Of a stretch of 64,000 nt of DNA, positions 9,235-17,402 are shown in pieces. Made by a program: the position numbers and the translations under genes. The stretch comes from CAZKBP01 sp964551015. GTDB lineage: Bacteria > Bacteroidota > Bacteroidia > Cytophagales > Microscillaceae. A model generated the notes under the pieces. The model ran no database searches. It saw only the letters and a program-made list of their open reading frames with translations, and was not told the origin of the DNA. Within the stretch, counting starts at the first letter, position 1; every line of letters begins with the position of its first letter. The stretch is from NCBI GenBank assembly GCA_964551015.1, contig CAZKBP010000012.1:70642-134641 (forward strand), read 5' to 3'.

Positions 9235-9975
9235 TTAAGTCAGCATTCCGCCGTCTACCTGAATCACTTGCCCCGTGATATAATGGGCTAGATCAGAGCC
9301 TAAAAACACGGCACAATTGGCGACTTCTTCGGGGGTTCCTCCTCTTTGGAGGGGAATGCCTTTGAGCCATTCTTCTTTGTTGGCCAAGTCTTGGGTCATT
9401 TCGGTTTCAATAAAGCCAGGCGCAATGGCGTTGGAGCGAATATTTCTGGAGCCTAGCTCCAGTGCTACCGATTTACTAAAACCAATGATGCCAGCCTTAG
9501 AAGCCGCGTAGTTGGCTTGCCCTGCGTTGCCACGGATGCCCACCACGGAAGTAATGTTGATAATGGCTCCGTTGCGTTGCTTCATCATGGGGCGCATGAC
9601 GGCCTTGGTGAGATTAAAAACAGATTTCAAATTTACTTGGATGACTTGATCCCAGTTTTCTTCGGACATCCGCATCAACAAGCCGTCCTTGGTAATACCG
9701 GCATTGTTGACCAAAATATCAATATTTCCAAAGTCTTCAATCACTTTTTTGACCAACTCTTCGGCTTCTGCAAATACGGAGGCATCCGAGCGATAGCCCC
9801 GTACTTGTACGCCCGATTGGCCTAGTTCTTCCTCGAGGGCTTGTCCTTTTTCTACGCTAGAAAGGTAGGTAAACGCTACTTGGGCACCCTGTTCTACAAA
9901 TTTTTGAGCAATGGCTCTTCCGATTCCTTTGGACGCTCCGGTGATGAGCGCGGTTTTTCCTGCTAAGAGTTTCAT
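9235..9975 (-). CDS. fabG: 3-oxoacyl-ACP reductase
   Basis: NADPH-dependent reduction of 3-oxoacyl-ACP in type II fatty acid synthesis. The 246-residue short-chain dehydrogenase has the cofactor motif TGASKGIG (12-19), NNAG (90-93), the active-site Ser in ITSVVG (Ser143) and YAASK (156-160). The spacing and the C-terminal GQVIQVDGG ending are those of FabG rather than a generic SDR. It stands alone, not in a fab cluster, and is divergent from an MFS gene with a two-site operator-like element between them, so a specialised role in another acyl pathway cannot be excluded. Confidence 0.9.
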   Translation of the reverse strand: MKLLAGKTALITGASKGIGRAIAQKFVEQGAQVAFTYLSSVEKGQALEEELGQSGVQVRGYRSDASVFAEAEELVKKVIEDFGNIDILVNNAGITKDGLLMRMSEENWDQVIQVNLKSVFNLTKAVMRPMMKQRNGAIINITSVVGIRGNAGQANYAASKAGIIGFSKSVALELGSRNIRSNAIAPGFIETEMTQDLANKEEWLKGIPLQRGGTPEEVANCAVFLGSDLAHYITGQVIQVDGGMLT

Positions 9976-10185
9976 ATGTTTATTGATTCTTGAATGGCTT
10001 TTTTGAGAAATTGTTTAAGATTTATCTTTAGGCTACAAAATTGAAATTCTTTACTTCTCAACCCATGCCTCTTGACAACTTCTAAGTGTATTTCAAATTA
10101 ACACATAAAAACAGATTTTCCCTCAGGGATCATTCAAAAACCCCTAAATGCTAGGAGTTTTCTAACAAAAGGGAAGGTTTGTAAT

Positions 10186-10220
10186 CAAAATTATGTACAA
10201 AAAATAAATAGAAATGTACA
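10186..10220. promoter_or_regulatory. paired TGTACA operator-like sites between fabG and MFS gene
   Basis: The palindrome TGTACA occurs at 10194-10199 and 10215-10220, exactly 21 bases apart (two helical turns), each followed by AAA. The left copy abuts a minus-strand TAATTTTG (10186-10193), a match to the Bacteroidota -7 element TAnnTTTG facing fabG, although a spaced TTG is lacking. The arrangement suggests a dimeric regulator serving the divergent genes. No regulator gene lies next to it. Confidence 0.4.
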
Positions 10221-10271
10221 AATTATGTCTAACTTGCTCCTAAACTTTAAAACATACACTGATCCTCAATC

Positions 10272-11642
10272 ATGAATAAACTTTCCGAAGAAGAGATCAC
10301 AGAAAAGACCAATCTGCGCTATGCTTGGTACGTGGTGGCGGTTTTGATGCTGGCTTATGTTTCTTCCTTTATTGATCGCCAGATTCTGAGCCTGCTGGTA
10401 CGCCCGATTAAGCGTGATTTTCAGATTACGGATACGCAGATGAGTTTATTGATGGGTTTGAGCTTCGCGATTTTTTACACCATCCTCGGGATTCCCATTG
10501 GTCGCCTGGCCGATCGCAAAAGCCGAAAAGGGATCATCACCGTGGGCGTTTTGCTGTGGAGCCTGATGACGGCTTACTGTGGGATGGCTCGGAGCTATCT
10601 ACACTTATTTTTGGGGAGAATTGGCGTAGGTGTAGGAGAGGCCGCTCTGACTCCACCTGCCTATTCGTTGATTAGTGATTATTTTCCTAAAGAACGCTTG
10701 GCTTTCGCGCTGAGTGTTTACTCAATGGGCATTTATATTGGCTCGGGCTTGGCCTTGATTATCGCGGGTTTGGCCATCCAACTCGCCAGTGTGCAAGAAA
10801 TCTGGGTTTTGCCCTTGGTGGGAGAAATTTATCCCTGGCAGATGGTCTTTTTCTTCATTGGCTTACCAGGAATTTTAATTGCCTTACTCATCGGGTTGAC
10901 CATCAAGGAACCTCTCCGAAAAAACAAAGTACAACGCCTAAATGCCTCTGGGCAAATGGTAGATTCACAAGTCAGCTTGGGCGAAGTAATGCAATACATC
11001 TGGGCAAATCGCAAGTCTTTTTTAGGAATTTCTTTGGGAATTGCCTTTATTTCTTGGACAGGCTACGGGGCGGCGGCTTGGGTTCCCTCCTTTTTACAGC
11101 GCACTTATGGCTGGACAGAAGTACAAGCAGGGCTTGCTTACGGGGGAGTCGTGACGGTATTTGCCACGGCGGGTAGCGTGACCGGAGGTTTGGTGGCTGA
11201 TCGCTGGTCAAGACGCCATCGGGACGGTAGAGTGCGCGCCTTGATTTTCTCGAGTTTGGCTCTTATGATTACGGGTGGTTTTTATACTTTGATGCCCAAT
11301 GGCACACTGGCGCTTATTCTCTTGATTCCGGGATCTTTTTTCACGGCCTTTCCTGTGGGTACAGCGGCGGCGGCTATTCAAGAGATCATGCCTAATCAGA
11401 TGCGGGCTTTGGCTTCGGCCATTTATTTTTTTATCCTCAATATGATCGCTCTGGGCACAGGGCCGACGGCGGTGGCTTTGTTTACAGATTTCTTGTTCCA
11501 AGATACCAGTATGTTGCGATATTCGCTTTTGTTGGTGGGAATTATCGGGACACTTTTGGCTTTTCTCTCGCTTTATTTTACCCGCAATGCTTACGAAGAA
11601 AGCCTAGATTATTTACAAAATTATCTGGAGGGGAGAAATTAA
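10272..11642 (+). CDS. MFS transporter, spinster-like
   Basis: A 456-residue inner-membrane permease with about 12 hydrophobic segments. After a charged 18-residue N-terminus come TM1 with YVSSFIDRQIL, the MFS loop 2-3 signature (GRLADRKSRK), the TM4 Arg in GRIGVGVGEAALTPPAYSL, a central cytoplasmic loop around residue 215-235, and a second-half signature GGLVADRWSRR. The FIDRQILSLL and GEAALTPPAYSLISDYF segments resemble the spinster-type group annotated as sphingolipid or small organic acid transporters; the substrate cannot be told. Single gene, divergent from fabG. Confidence 0.8.
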   Translation: MNKLSEEEITEKTNLRYAWYVVAVLMLAYVSSFIDRQILSLLVRPIKRDFQITDTQMSLLMGLSFAIFYTILGIPIGRLADRKSRKGIITVGVLLWSLMTAYCGMARSYLHLFLGRIGVGVGEAALTPPAYSLISDYFPKERLAFALSVYSMGIYIGSGLALIIAGLAIQLASVQEIWVLPLVGEIYPWQMVFFFIGLPGILIALLIGLTIKEPLRKNKVQRLNASGQMVDSQVSLGEVMQYIWANRKSFLGISLGIAFISWTGYGAAAWVPSFLQRTYGWTEVQAGLAYGGVVTVFATAGSVTGGLVADRWSRRHRDGRVRALIFSSLALMITGGFYTLMPNGTLALILLIPGSFFTAFPVGTAAAAIQEIMPNQMRALASAIYFFILNMIALGTGPTAVALFTDFLFQDTSMLRYSLLLVGIIGTLLAFLSLYFTRNAYEESLDYLQNYLEGRN

Positions 11643-11687
11643 GTATTTAGTGCTTGATTTTAGTGTAATCTATTGGCAAAAAGACAT

Positions 11688-13544
11688 TTACGAAGCTACA
11701 CTTACCCGTTGTGTGGTTAGGTTTTGGATGCCCTGAAAGAGCGAGGAGCGTTTCTGGACAAAATACATATCTATTTCGCCTTTGTTTTTGGCGAGAACCT
11801 TACCCCGATAAGTGCAATTAAAATAAGATTTGACCAATTCGTAGGTATTACCCGAAATATTGACTTTACCTTCTTCTCCGCCTGATTCCATACGGGAGGC
11901 TAGATTAACAGTATCTCCCCAGACATCGTAAGCAAATTTGTTTTTGCCAATGACTCCGGCTACCAGCGGCCCCGTGTGAATACCAATACGAAGCTCCCAG
12001 ACGTGCTCACCTTTGCGTAATTTTTCTTCGCGAAATTCCTCCATAAATTCTAGCATTGCCAAGCCTGTTTTCACGGCATCTATGGCGTTGGTACGATTGG
12101 CCGTGGGCACCCCACCAACGCACATATAAGCATCGCCGATCGTTTTAATCTTCTCCATATCGTGCTTGAGAATAATCTCATCAAAGCGTTGAAAACAATA
12201 ATTAAGCTCTTCCACGAGGCGGTTCGGAGAGAGTTCTTCGGCAATCTTGGTAAAACCCTTGAAATCTGTGAAGAGTACGGTGGCCATATCGTAGTATTGG
12301 GGAGTAGCTTGGCCGAATTCTTTCAGCTCGAGAGCCACTGGTTCGGGCAGAATATTGAGCAAAAGTGAGTCTGACTTATCCCGCTCGGAGATCAGGTCTT
12401 GGTTGAGGCCAATGAGATTGTCTCGTTGTGTCTGAATTTCTTCTTTTTGTTGTTGCAACTCCAGATGTTGCTGCTCGATGTTATCTCTTTGGGTTTGAAT
12501 CTCTTCTTTTTGGTGGTGGATTTCTTCTTTTTGAGAGCGAAGTAAACGGTTAGCTCTTTTTTGGAGCCAGAGGCTAGTACCAATGATGATCCCCAGCACC
12601 ACCAGTAGCCCCATGCCTATGAGCAGAGACAAGTTTTTGATCCGGGCTTGCTCTACGGCCAGGTGTTCTTGTGCCTTTTCTTTGGCCAATTGGGCAGAGT
12701 GCGCTTTTTCTTGTAATAATTTCAGGGCTTGATTTTTGACCTCCAGTTCTTGCTCGGTCAAGCTATCGGCCAGTGCGAGGGTTTCTAGTTCCTTGGCCTG
12801 TAAGTTGCCAGAGAGTTGGATTTTCTCGTAGAGGAGCTTTTTTTCCTTTCTCCTTTTTCTGCGTAGCTCCTGCTCCTTTTGGCTCAGGCGACTGGTTTTT
12901 TGGTTAATCTCAAGGGCTTGATGCTCAATCTGGGTATCTCTTTCTGTCAATTCAGATTGGGTACTTTCTAATTGCTGTTTAGTATCAGAAGCCAGTGCGA
13001 TCAAATATTGGCTAAACTCGAGATTTAATTTCTGATATTGGCGCATGGCCCGCCGCTGGTGTTTTTTCTTGGCATCTGCTTCGGCGGCATACTCATAAGT
13101 AGGAATCGCTTCGTCTTGTAAGAAGTGATAAAATAAAGTTTTAGAAATCTGATCATTTTCGTAAAGATGCTGATAGATACGAAAAGCCTCCGCGTGTGCT
13201 TCGGCGGCCTTATCGGGGCGATCTTCGTAACGTGCCTGTAGATATCCTATATTCGTGAGTGCCTCGGCGAGGGGCATAGGTTTTCCTAGCTTTTTAGCCA
13301 AATTGACCGCCTCTTCGGCGTAGTCGAGTACAGACTCCGAAGCGTGGTTTCTGAGTTGGGAGGTGATGTGATTTAAGGTGGCTAGACGTTCTTCTGGTGT
13401 CAAGGCGGTGTGGTTCAGGTCTTCTTGCATCTCTTGTAGTGATTGCGCCTGAACTACCCCGAAACACAAGGAGAGCAGGAGCATCAGGAGGAAAAGCCTC
13501 AGCTCAGAAAGAAAATTGATCTTGACAAAAAGTACTTTCTTCAT
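11688..13544 (-). CDS. membrane adenylate cyclase with coiled-coil sensor region
   Basis: Class III nucleotide cyclase, predicted to make cAMP. I place the start at the ATG giving MKKVLFVKINF (618 residues), because the next 35 residues form a good signal peptide (LRLFLLMLLLSLCFGVVQA); an upstream in-frame ATG would add 18 residues. Order: exported helical, TPR-like region (about 35-185), long coiled coil (190-300), one membrane segment (306-326), a coiled coil of QKEEIQTQRDN repeats (335-385), then the cyclase domain (about 415-600). Metal-binding Asp427 and Asp471, adenine-specifying Lys467 and Asp540, and transition-state Asn547 and Arg551 are all present, so it should be active and ATP-specific. 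The many TPRs usual in Bacteroidota relatives are here reduced to about two. Confidence 0.85.
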   Translation of the reverse strand: MKKVLFVKINFLSELRLFLLMLLLSLCFGVVQAQSLQEMQEDLNHTALTPEERLATLNHITSQLRNHASESVLDYAEEAVNLAKKLGKPMPLAEALTNIGYLQARYEDRPDKAAEAHAEAFRIYQHLYENDQISKTLFYHFLQDEAIPTYEYAAEADAKKKHQRRAMRQYQKLNLEFSQYLIALASDTKQQLESTQSELTERDTQIEHQALEINQKTSRLSQKEQELRRKRRKEKKLLYEKIQLSGNLQAKELETLALADSLTEQELEVKNQALKLLQEKAHSAQLAKEKAQEHLAVEQARIKNLSLLIGMGLLVVLGIIIGTSLWLQKRANRLLRSQKEEIHHQKEEIQTQRDNIEQQHLELQQQKEEIQTQRDNLIGLNQDLISERDKSDSLLLNILPEPVALELKEFGQATPQYYDMATVLFTDFKGFTKIAEELSPNRLVEELNYCFQRFDEIILKHDMEKIKTIGDAYMCVGGVPTANRTNAIDAVKTGLAMLEFMEEFREEKLRKGEHVWELRIGIHTGPLVAGVIGKNKFAYDVWGDTVNLASRMESGGEEGKVNISGNTYELVKSYFNCTYRGKVLAKNKGEIDMYFVQKRSSLFQGIQNLTTQRVSVAS

Positions 13545-14130
13545 AAGAATTGCTAGGTTTTGAGCGACGAAAGTCGTTTCAGAGAGTGAAAATAACATCC
13601 ATAAGTTCTCGAGGATTAAATATGCCTATTACAGATATGCCAAGTTTTAAGCCCATTCTAAGGGGGAGAAGAGAGCTTGTTGATAATGTGTTGATTATCA
13701 GAATTTTAAAGCGAATTCTTGGCTCAGGTGAGTGCGATCCATTACGGGCTTTTTTAGCGTAAGTGGAATAGTTTCCCAGAATGAGGGGAGAGAAAAAGCC
13801 GGACGGCTAACGATAACTTGTGAAAAATGCCTGATTCTTGGCCTTGAACTCCTTTGTGGAAAGGGATCAAGTAGCTAAGGAGGAAAAATAAGTAGGAAGC
13901 GTTTCAAAAATCATTTCGTCTTTTGAAACCCAAAAGCTCGAAAATTCTGTATGTAGTGATAAGTTACATTCATCACGAAAAAAGTCGATTGCTCAGGTTC
14001 TCGGCGTGATATATACAGAGTTTGGCAAGAATATAGTTACAAAATCATACAAAAAACATATCTGAAGCTCAAAACGAAGGTGATCCGCTGACTCAGAGGA
14101 GCTTCCTTATCCGATCAAAACGCCATATTT
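13545..14130. other. 586-base divergent intergenic region
   Basis: Lies between the adenylate cyclase and the AAA ATPase and must contain both promoters. No TAnnTTTG match with a spaced TTG was found on either strand. The only clear structure is the inverted repeat at 13901-13929. Short open frames here have no coding character. Confidence 0.5.
13901..13929. repeat. perfect 9-bp inverted repeat
   Basis: GTTTCAAAA (13901-13909) pairs with TTTTGAAAC (13921-13929) around an 11-base loop. It is not beside a gene end, so an operator or the remains of a terminator are equally possible. Confidence 0.5.
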
Positions 14131-15276
14131 ATGACAAAAAACAATCCATCCAAATCCCAGTTCTACGGGAAATACAATGTATTTGATGGCAATTATTTTT
14201 ACGAATCCTACTACCTGCTCAACAAATTTGACCGCAAACTGATCGAGTTTAGCGTGGACGAGTATTTCGCCAATAACAACTTGGTGAATTTGCGAAAATT
14301 CAAGGAAGCACTAGAAGCCAATGGCTTTGGAGAGGTGATGATCTACCAGCAGAATACAGTCTACAACAAAAAAGAAGAGCGTTATTCTGTCGATTGGTAT
14401 TTGTTTATCAAAGATGAACAGGTGATTATGAATGTGAATCACGATACGGTCAAAAACCTGGACGATGTGAGTTTCCGCCCCCAAGAACTGATCGCCACCG
14501 ACGCGATTCCGGTGGGAGACTTGGAGCAAATCTTTCGCATTGCCGAAACTTGTACCGTTGAGTCAGAAGATGACCATAAACGCTATATCAACATCGTGAG
14601 CTCTATGCCCAGAGAAGGTTTGCGATTAAACAAATATGAAATTCGTAAGCCCAATATCCAGGATCTGGATCTTTATTATGGAGAGGGTTTTGGGCATAAG
14701 CATCAGCGATTTGTTCGGCAAATTCACCAGAAAGAACGCTCTGGTTTGTTTATTTTCCACGGTGTGACAGGGAGCGGCAAAACCAATTATATCCGCTACT
14801 TGATTTCGCAAACCCGCACAGATACGAATTTTATTTTCTACCCGATCACGCTGTTGAGAGAACTGGCTGACCCTCAGTTGATTACTTTTATTTCAGATTA
14901 CCAAAATTCGGTACTCATCATCGAGGAGTCTGAAGACACCGTACAAGCTAGGGATACTTTTAACGCCGATAAAACCTCGATTGCTAATTTGCTCAATATT
15001 TCAGACGGGCTGCTTTCGGACGTGTTGAACCTGAAGATTATCTCGACCTTCAATACTGATATTCGGAATTTAGACCGGGCGCTACTCAGAGAAGGACGTC
15101 TGTTGGGCATCCATAAGTTTGATAAACTTCCCGCGGATAATGCCAACCGCATTGCAAAAATTAACAAAATTAATAAGCATTTTAGCGAGCCAACCACACT
15201 GGCTCAGGTGTTTAATCACCCTCTCAAGGAAGATTTTTCGGACTTTGTGATTGACGATCAGCGCATTGGGTTTTAG
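14131..15276 (+). CDS. AAA family ATPase of unknown role
   Basis: A 381-residue protein with an N-terminal 200-residue region I do not recognise and a C-terminal AAA module. Walker A is GVTGSGKT (211-218); the Walker B strand reads VLIIEESED (261-269), where the usual Asp before the catalytic Glu is Glu; sensor 1 is around STFNTD (305-310); and LDRALLREGRL (314-324) has the arginine-finger Arg residues in the place seen in BCS1/ClpX-like AAA proteins (compare LDPALLRPGR). The N-terminal part (YFYESYYLLNKFDRKL) is Tyr/Phe rich and has no membrane segment. No partner gene is adjacent; the next gene is 137 bases away. Conserved proteins of this kind in Bacteroidota are annotated only as ATP-binding proteins. 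Function unknown. Confidence 0.7.
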   Translation: MTKNNPSKSQFYGKYNVFDGNYFYESYYLLNKFDRKLIEFSVDEYFANNNLVNLRKFKEALEANGFGEVMIYQQNTVYNKKEERYSVDWYLFIKDEQVIMNVNHDTVKNLDDVSFRPQELIATDAIPVGDLEQIFRIAETCTVESEDDHKRYINIVSSMPREGLRLNKYEIRKPNIQDLDLYYGEGFGHKHQRFVRQIHQKERSGLFIFHGVTGSGKTNYIRYLISQTRTDTNFIFYPITLLRELADPQLITFISDYQNSVLIIEESEDTVQARDTFNADKTSIANLLNISDGLLSDVLNLKIISTFNTDIRNLDRALLREGRLLGIHKFDKLPADNANRIAKINKINKHFSEPTTLAQVFNHPLKEDFSDFVIDDQRIGF

Positions 15277-15413
15277 GGAAAACCCTCAGGGCTGAGTCCT
15301 CTTACTGATTGCTAACCACAAAAACATTCACTGGTTTGACTTGTTTTTTAAGATGTCTACTGAGCAAATCAGGTATTTTATCTCGGCACATTTCATGACA
15401 AGAAGCAACCCTT

Positions 15414-15986
15414 ATGAAGGCAACTACTTTTAGCTATATTGAGATTTCGCTGGCTGTTCTAAGTTTTTTAGGATTTTTAGGGAGAAGCCAAGGCATTTTA
15501 GCAGGAACTTATCTTTTCTCCTTAGGTTTGGGTTTGTTGCTCGTGTTTTATCTCGTGCAAGTCTTCCTCCCGCCACGTTTGCACATTGTCCCGCAACCCG
15601 TAGTGCAGGCTCCGGTGAGTATTTTGAGTTATTTAGGAGCTGCTTTCGTAGTAACCGGCGTATGGTCTAAATTGATGATTTGGTCGGTGGCAGAGCAATG
15701 GCTTAGAATCGCTTTACTGGTGTTTGGTGGAATTATTCTACTCGTTTTATTTCGCTTTCGGATTTCGGATCAAGTTGAGAACATTCGTTTTTATCGTTAT
15801 ATCTTGGTGCGAAGCCTATTTTTGATTTCTACCGCTTTTCTTTTTTATATTACTCCCTCCCAAAAATTAGTAGATTTGTACGAATCCCGAGCGAGCAAAT
15901 CAACTGAGCATACCGTGATGCACTGGCAAGTGGCTGGTGATTCTTACTGTACTCATCCGCATCTTCGCTCTAAGCTTTCATCGTAG
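15414..15986 (+). CDS. small multi-pass membrane protein, unknown
   Basis: A 190-residue hydrophobic protein with about five membrane segments (around residues 10-27, 31-52, 65-85, 93-112 and 125-145) and a short polar C-terminus. It contains no motif I recognise. It is followed after 28 bases by the phosphopantetheinyl transferase gene in the same direction, so the two are probably co-transcribed. A reading of the transferase from an upstream ATG would overlap this gene by 50 bases; I prefer the later start. Likely a lineage-specific membrane protein; some Bacteroidota GldL-like or DUF membrane proteins look similar, but I do not claim homology. Confidence 0.6.
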   Translation: MKATTFSYIEISLAVLSFLGFLGRSQGILAGTYLFSLGLGLLLVFYLVQVFLPPRLHIVPQPVVQAPVSILSYLGAAFVVTGVWSKLMIWSVAEQWLRIALLVFGGIILLVLFRFRISDQVENIRFYRYILVRSLFLISTAFLFYITPSQKLVDLYESRASKSTEHTVMHWQVAGDSYCTHPHLRSKLSS

Positions 15987-16014
15987 GAGTAGTTTTGGGC
16001 TAATTGTATCTGAG

Positions 16015-16653
16015 ATGCCTCTAATTGAACTTGAACATATCAATGCAGATTGCAGCCGTGGTCTTTGGCGCATTGAAGAGTCTAGTGCGCAACTCACGCG
16101 ACACTTGGATACTTCTCCAGAGGATTTGGCCTTTCTCAAAAAAATCAGCCATCCGGTCAAACAATGCGAATCTTTGGCGGCTCGTCTAGTGGTGAGAGAA
16201 ATTCTTAGAGACTGGAGAGAACCTTATTACGGAATTCGCAAAGATTCCTTTGATCGCCCTTATTTATTAAATTCTGCTTTTCAGATTTCCATGTCTCACG
16301 CAAAAGATTACGGCCTAGCGCTGGTACATCGCCACAAACCAACTGGGATTGACATGGAAGCCGTGCGGCAACAACTCAGACGAATTTCTTTCAAATTTCT
16401 TTCCGTACAGGAGAAAAAAAGACAGCCCTATCAACTAGAAGAACTAACGGTACTCTGGGTGGTCAAAGAAGCACTCTACAAGCTACACGGGCGCAAAAAT
16501 CTAACCTTCAGCCAACATCTGCTCACTCAGCCCTTTCAGCTAAAAACCAAGGGAGTGATCGAATCCTCAATTTCCCCAGATCATGAGCCTGCACGTCCTT
16601 ATCAGGTATATTATCATAAGTTTGAAAATTATTATATTGCTTACGCCTTTTAG
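16015..16653 (+). CDS. 4'-phosphopantetheinyl transferase superfamily protein
   Basis: Transfers the phosphopantetheine arm of coenzyme A to a carrier protein. The 212-residue length and the two conserved motifs place it in the Sfp-like group: GIDMEA at 111-116 (Mg-binding Asp113 and Glu115) and WVVKEALYK at 148-156 (Glu152 and Lys151). The ISMSHAKDYGLA segment (91-102) is the Sfp-type SHS/CoA-binding strand. I chose the ATG giving MPLIELEHINAD because the extra 26 residues of the longer frame are unlike the family and overlap the upstream gene. The target is not visible: there is no PKS, NRPS or acpP nearby. It may serve the fatty-acid ACP, as Bacteroidota often lack a classical acpS. Confidence 0.82.
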   Translation: MPLIELEHINADCSRGLWRIEESSAQLTRHLDTSPEDLAFLKKISHPVKQCESLAARLVVREILRDWREPYYGIRKDSFDRPYLLNSAFQISMSHAKDYGLALVHRHKPTGIDMEAVRQQLRRISFKFLSVQEKKRQPYQLEELTVLWVVKEALYKLHGRKNLTFSQHLLTQPFQLKTKGVIESSISPDHEPARPYQVYYHKFENYYIAYAF

Positions 16654-16791
16654 ATAAGGAATTATCAGTGCTCAGTTGGAATATGCTTAGTTTGCTGAAA
16701 AGTAAGTAAATCATTGGTTTTTTAACCGAAAGCTGACCGCCGAACGCTAAAATCCATAAATATTCAAACAAATACGCCACCTTAGCCAATC

Positions 16792-17394
16792 ATGTTCTCA
16801 TTTAATTCATTTGTAACAAGAAGTTTCTTTGCAATAGGGCTTTGCTTCACATTATTGCCTTTACAAGCTCAGATTAATGAAAGGGTAGACAATTTTACGC
16901 TCACGAACCTCTACGATGGGCAAGCTTTTTCGCTCGATCAGTATGAAAATGTTGCCTGTGTTGTGGTCATTTTCACTACGGCTTATTGTCCGTTTAGTCG
17001 TTCTTATCAAGATCGGATTAAACTTTTGGCCAATAATTATACTGAGGCCAATGCTCAGGTCAAGTTTATCTTGATTAATCCAGAAAATCCTCAAGATCAA
17101 CTCGAGGCTATGAAAGAGAATGCCCAGCAGTACGGAGGCATTCCCTATTTATTTGATCCAGCAGGAAAAATTGCCGAGCAATTTGAGGCCACCAAAGCCC
17201 CCGAAGCATTCGTATTGCAGTACAGCGTAGGGCACTTTGTGATCAAATACCACGGGGCGATTGATGACCACCCACAAGCCGCCGAAAAAGTAGAAAAATT
17301 CTTCCTTAAAGATGCCATTGATCACGTCCTGGATAAGCGGAATCCCGATGTGCCTTTTCGTAAACCCACTGGTTGTATTTTGAAAAATGAATAG
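16792..17394 (+). CDS. exported AhpC/TSA-type redoxin, thioredoxin fold
   Basis: 200 residues with a signal peptide (residues 1-27, cleavage near LPLQAQ). The thioredoxin-fold part includes FTTAYCPFSRSYQDRI (about 59-74), where the redox site has one Cys only (CPFS instead of CxxC), as in peroxiredoxin-like redoxins. A further Cys lies in the C-terminal PTGCILKNE, the typical PxxGCxIK ending of this group, and could act as resolving Cys. Probable role is periplasmic thiol chemistry or peroxide reduction. It starts 138 bases after the transferase gene and converges with the TPR gene, 8 bases away. Partner reductase unknown. Confidence 0.75.
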   Translation: MFSFNSFVTRSFFAIGLCFTLLPLQAQINERVDNFTLTNLYDGQAFSLDQYENVACVVVIFTTAYCPFSRSYQDRIKLLANNYTEANAQVKFILINPENPQDQLEAMKENAQQYGGIPYLFDPAGKIAEQFEATKAPEAFVLQYSVGHFVIKYHGAIDDHPQAAEKVEKFFLKDAIDHVLDKRNPDVPFRKPTGCILKNE

Positions 17395-17402
17395 CCATCT
17401 CA

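Noticed and set aside
15937..16014. Upstream extension of the phosphopantetheinyl transferase
   Set aside because: It overlaps the preceding gene and adds 26 residues unlike the family; the ATG at 16015 fits the family N-terminus.
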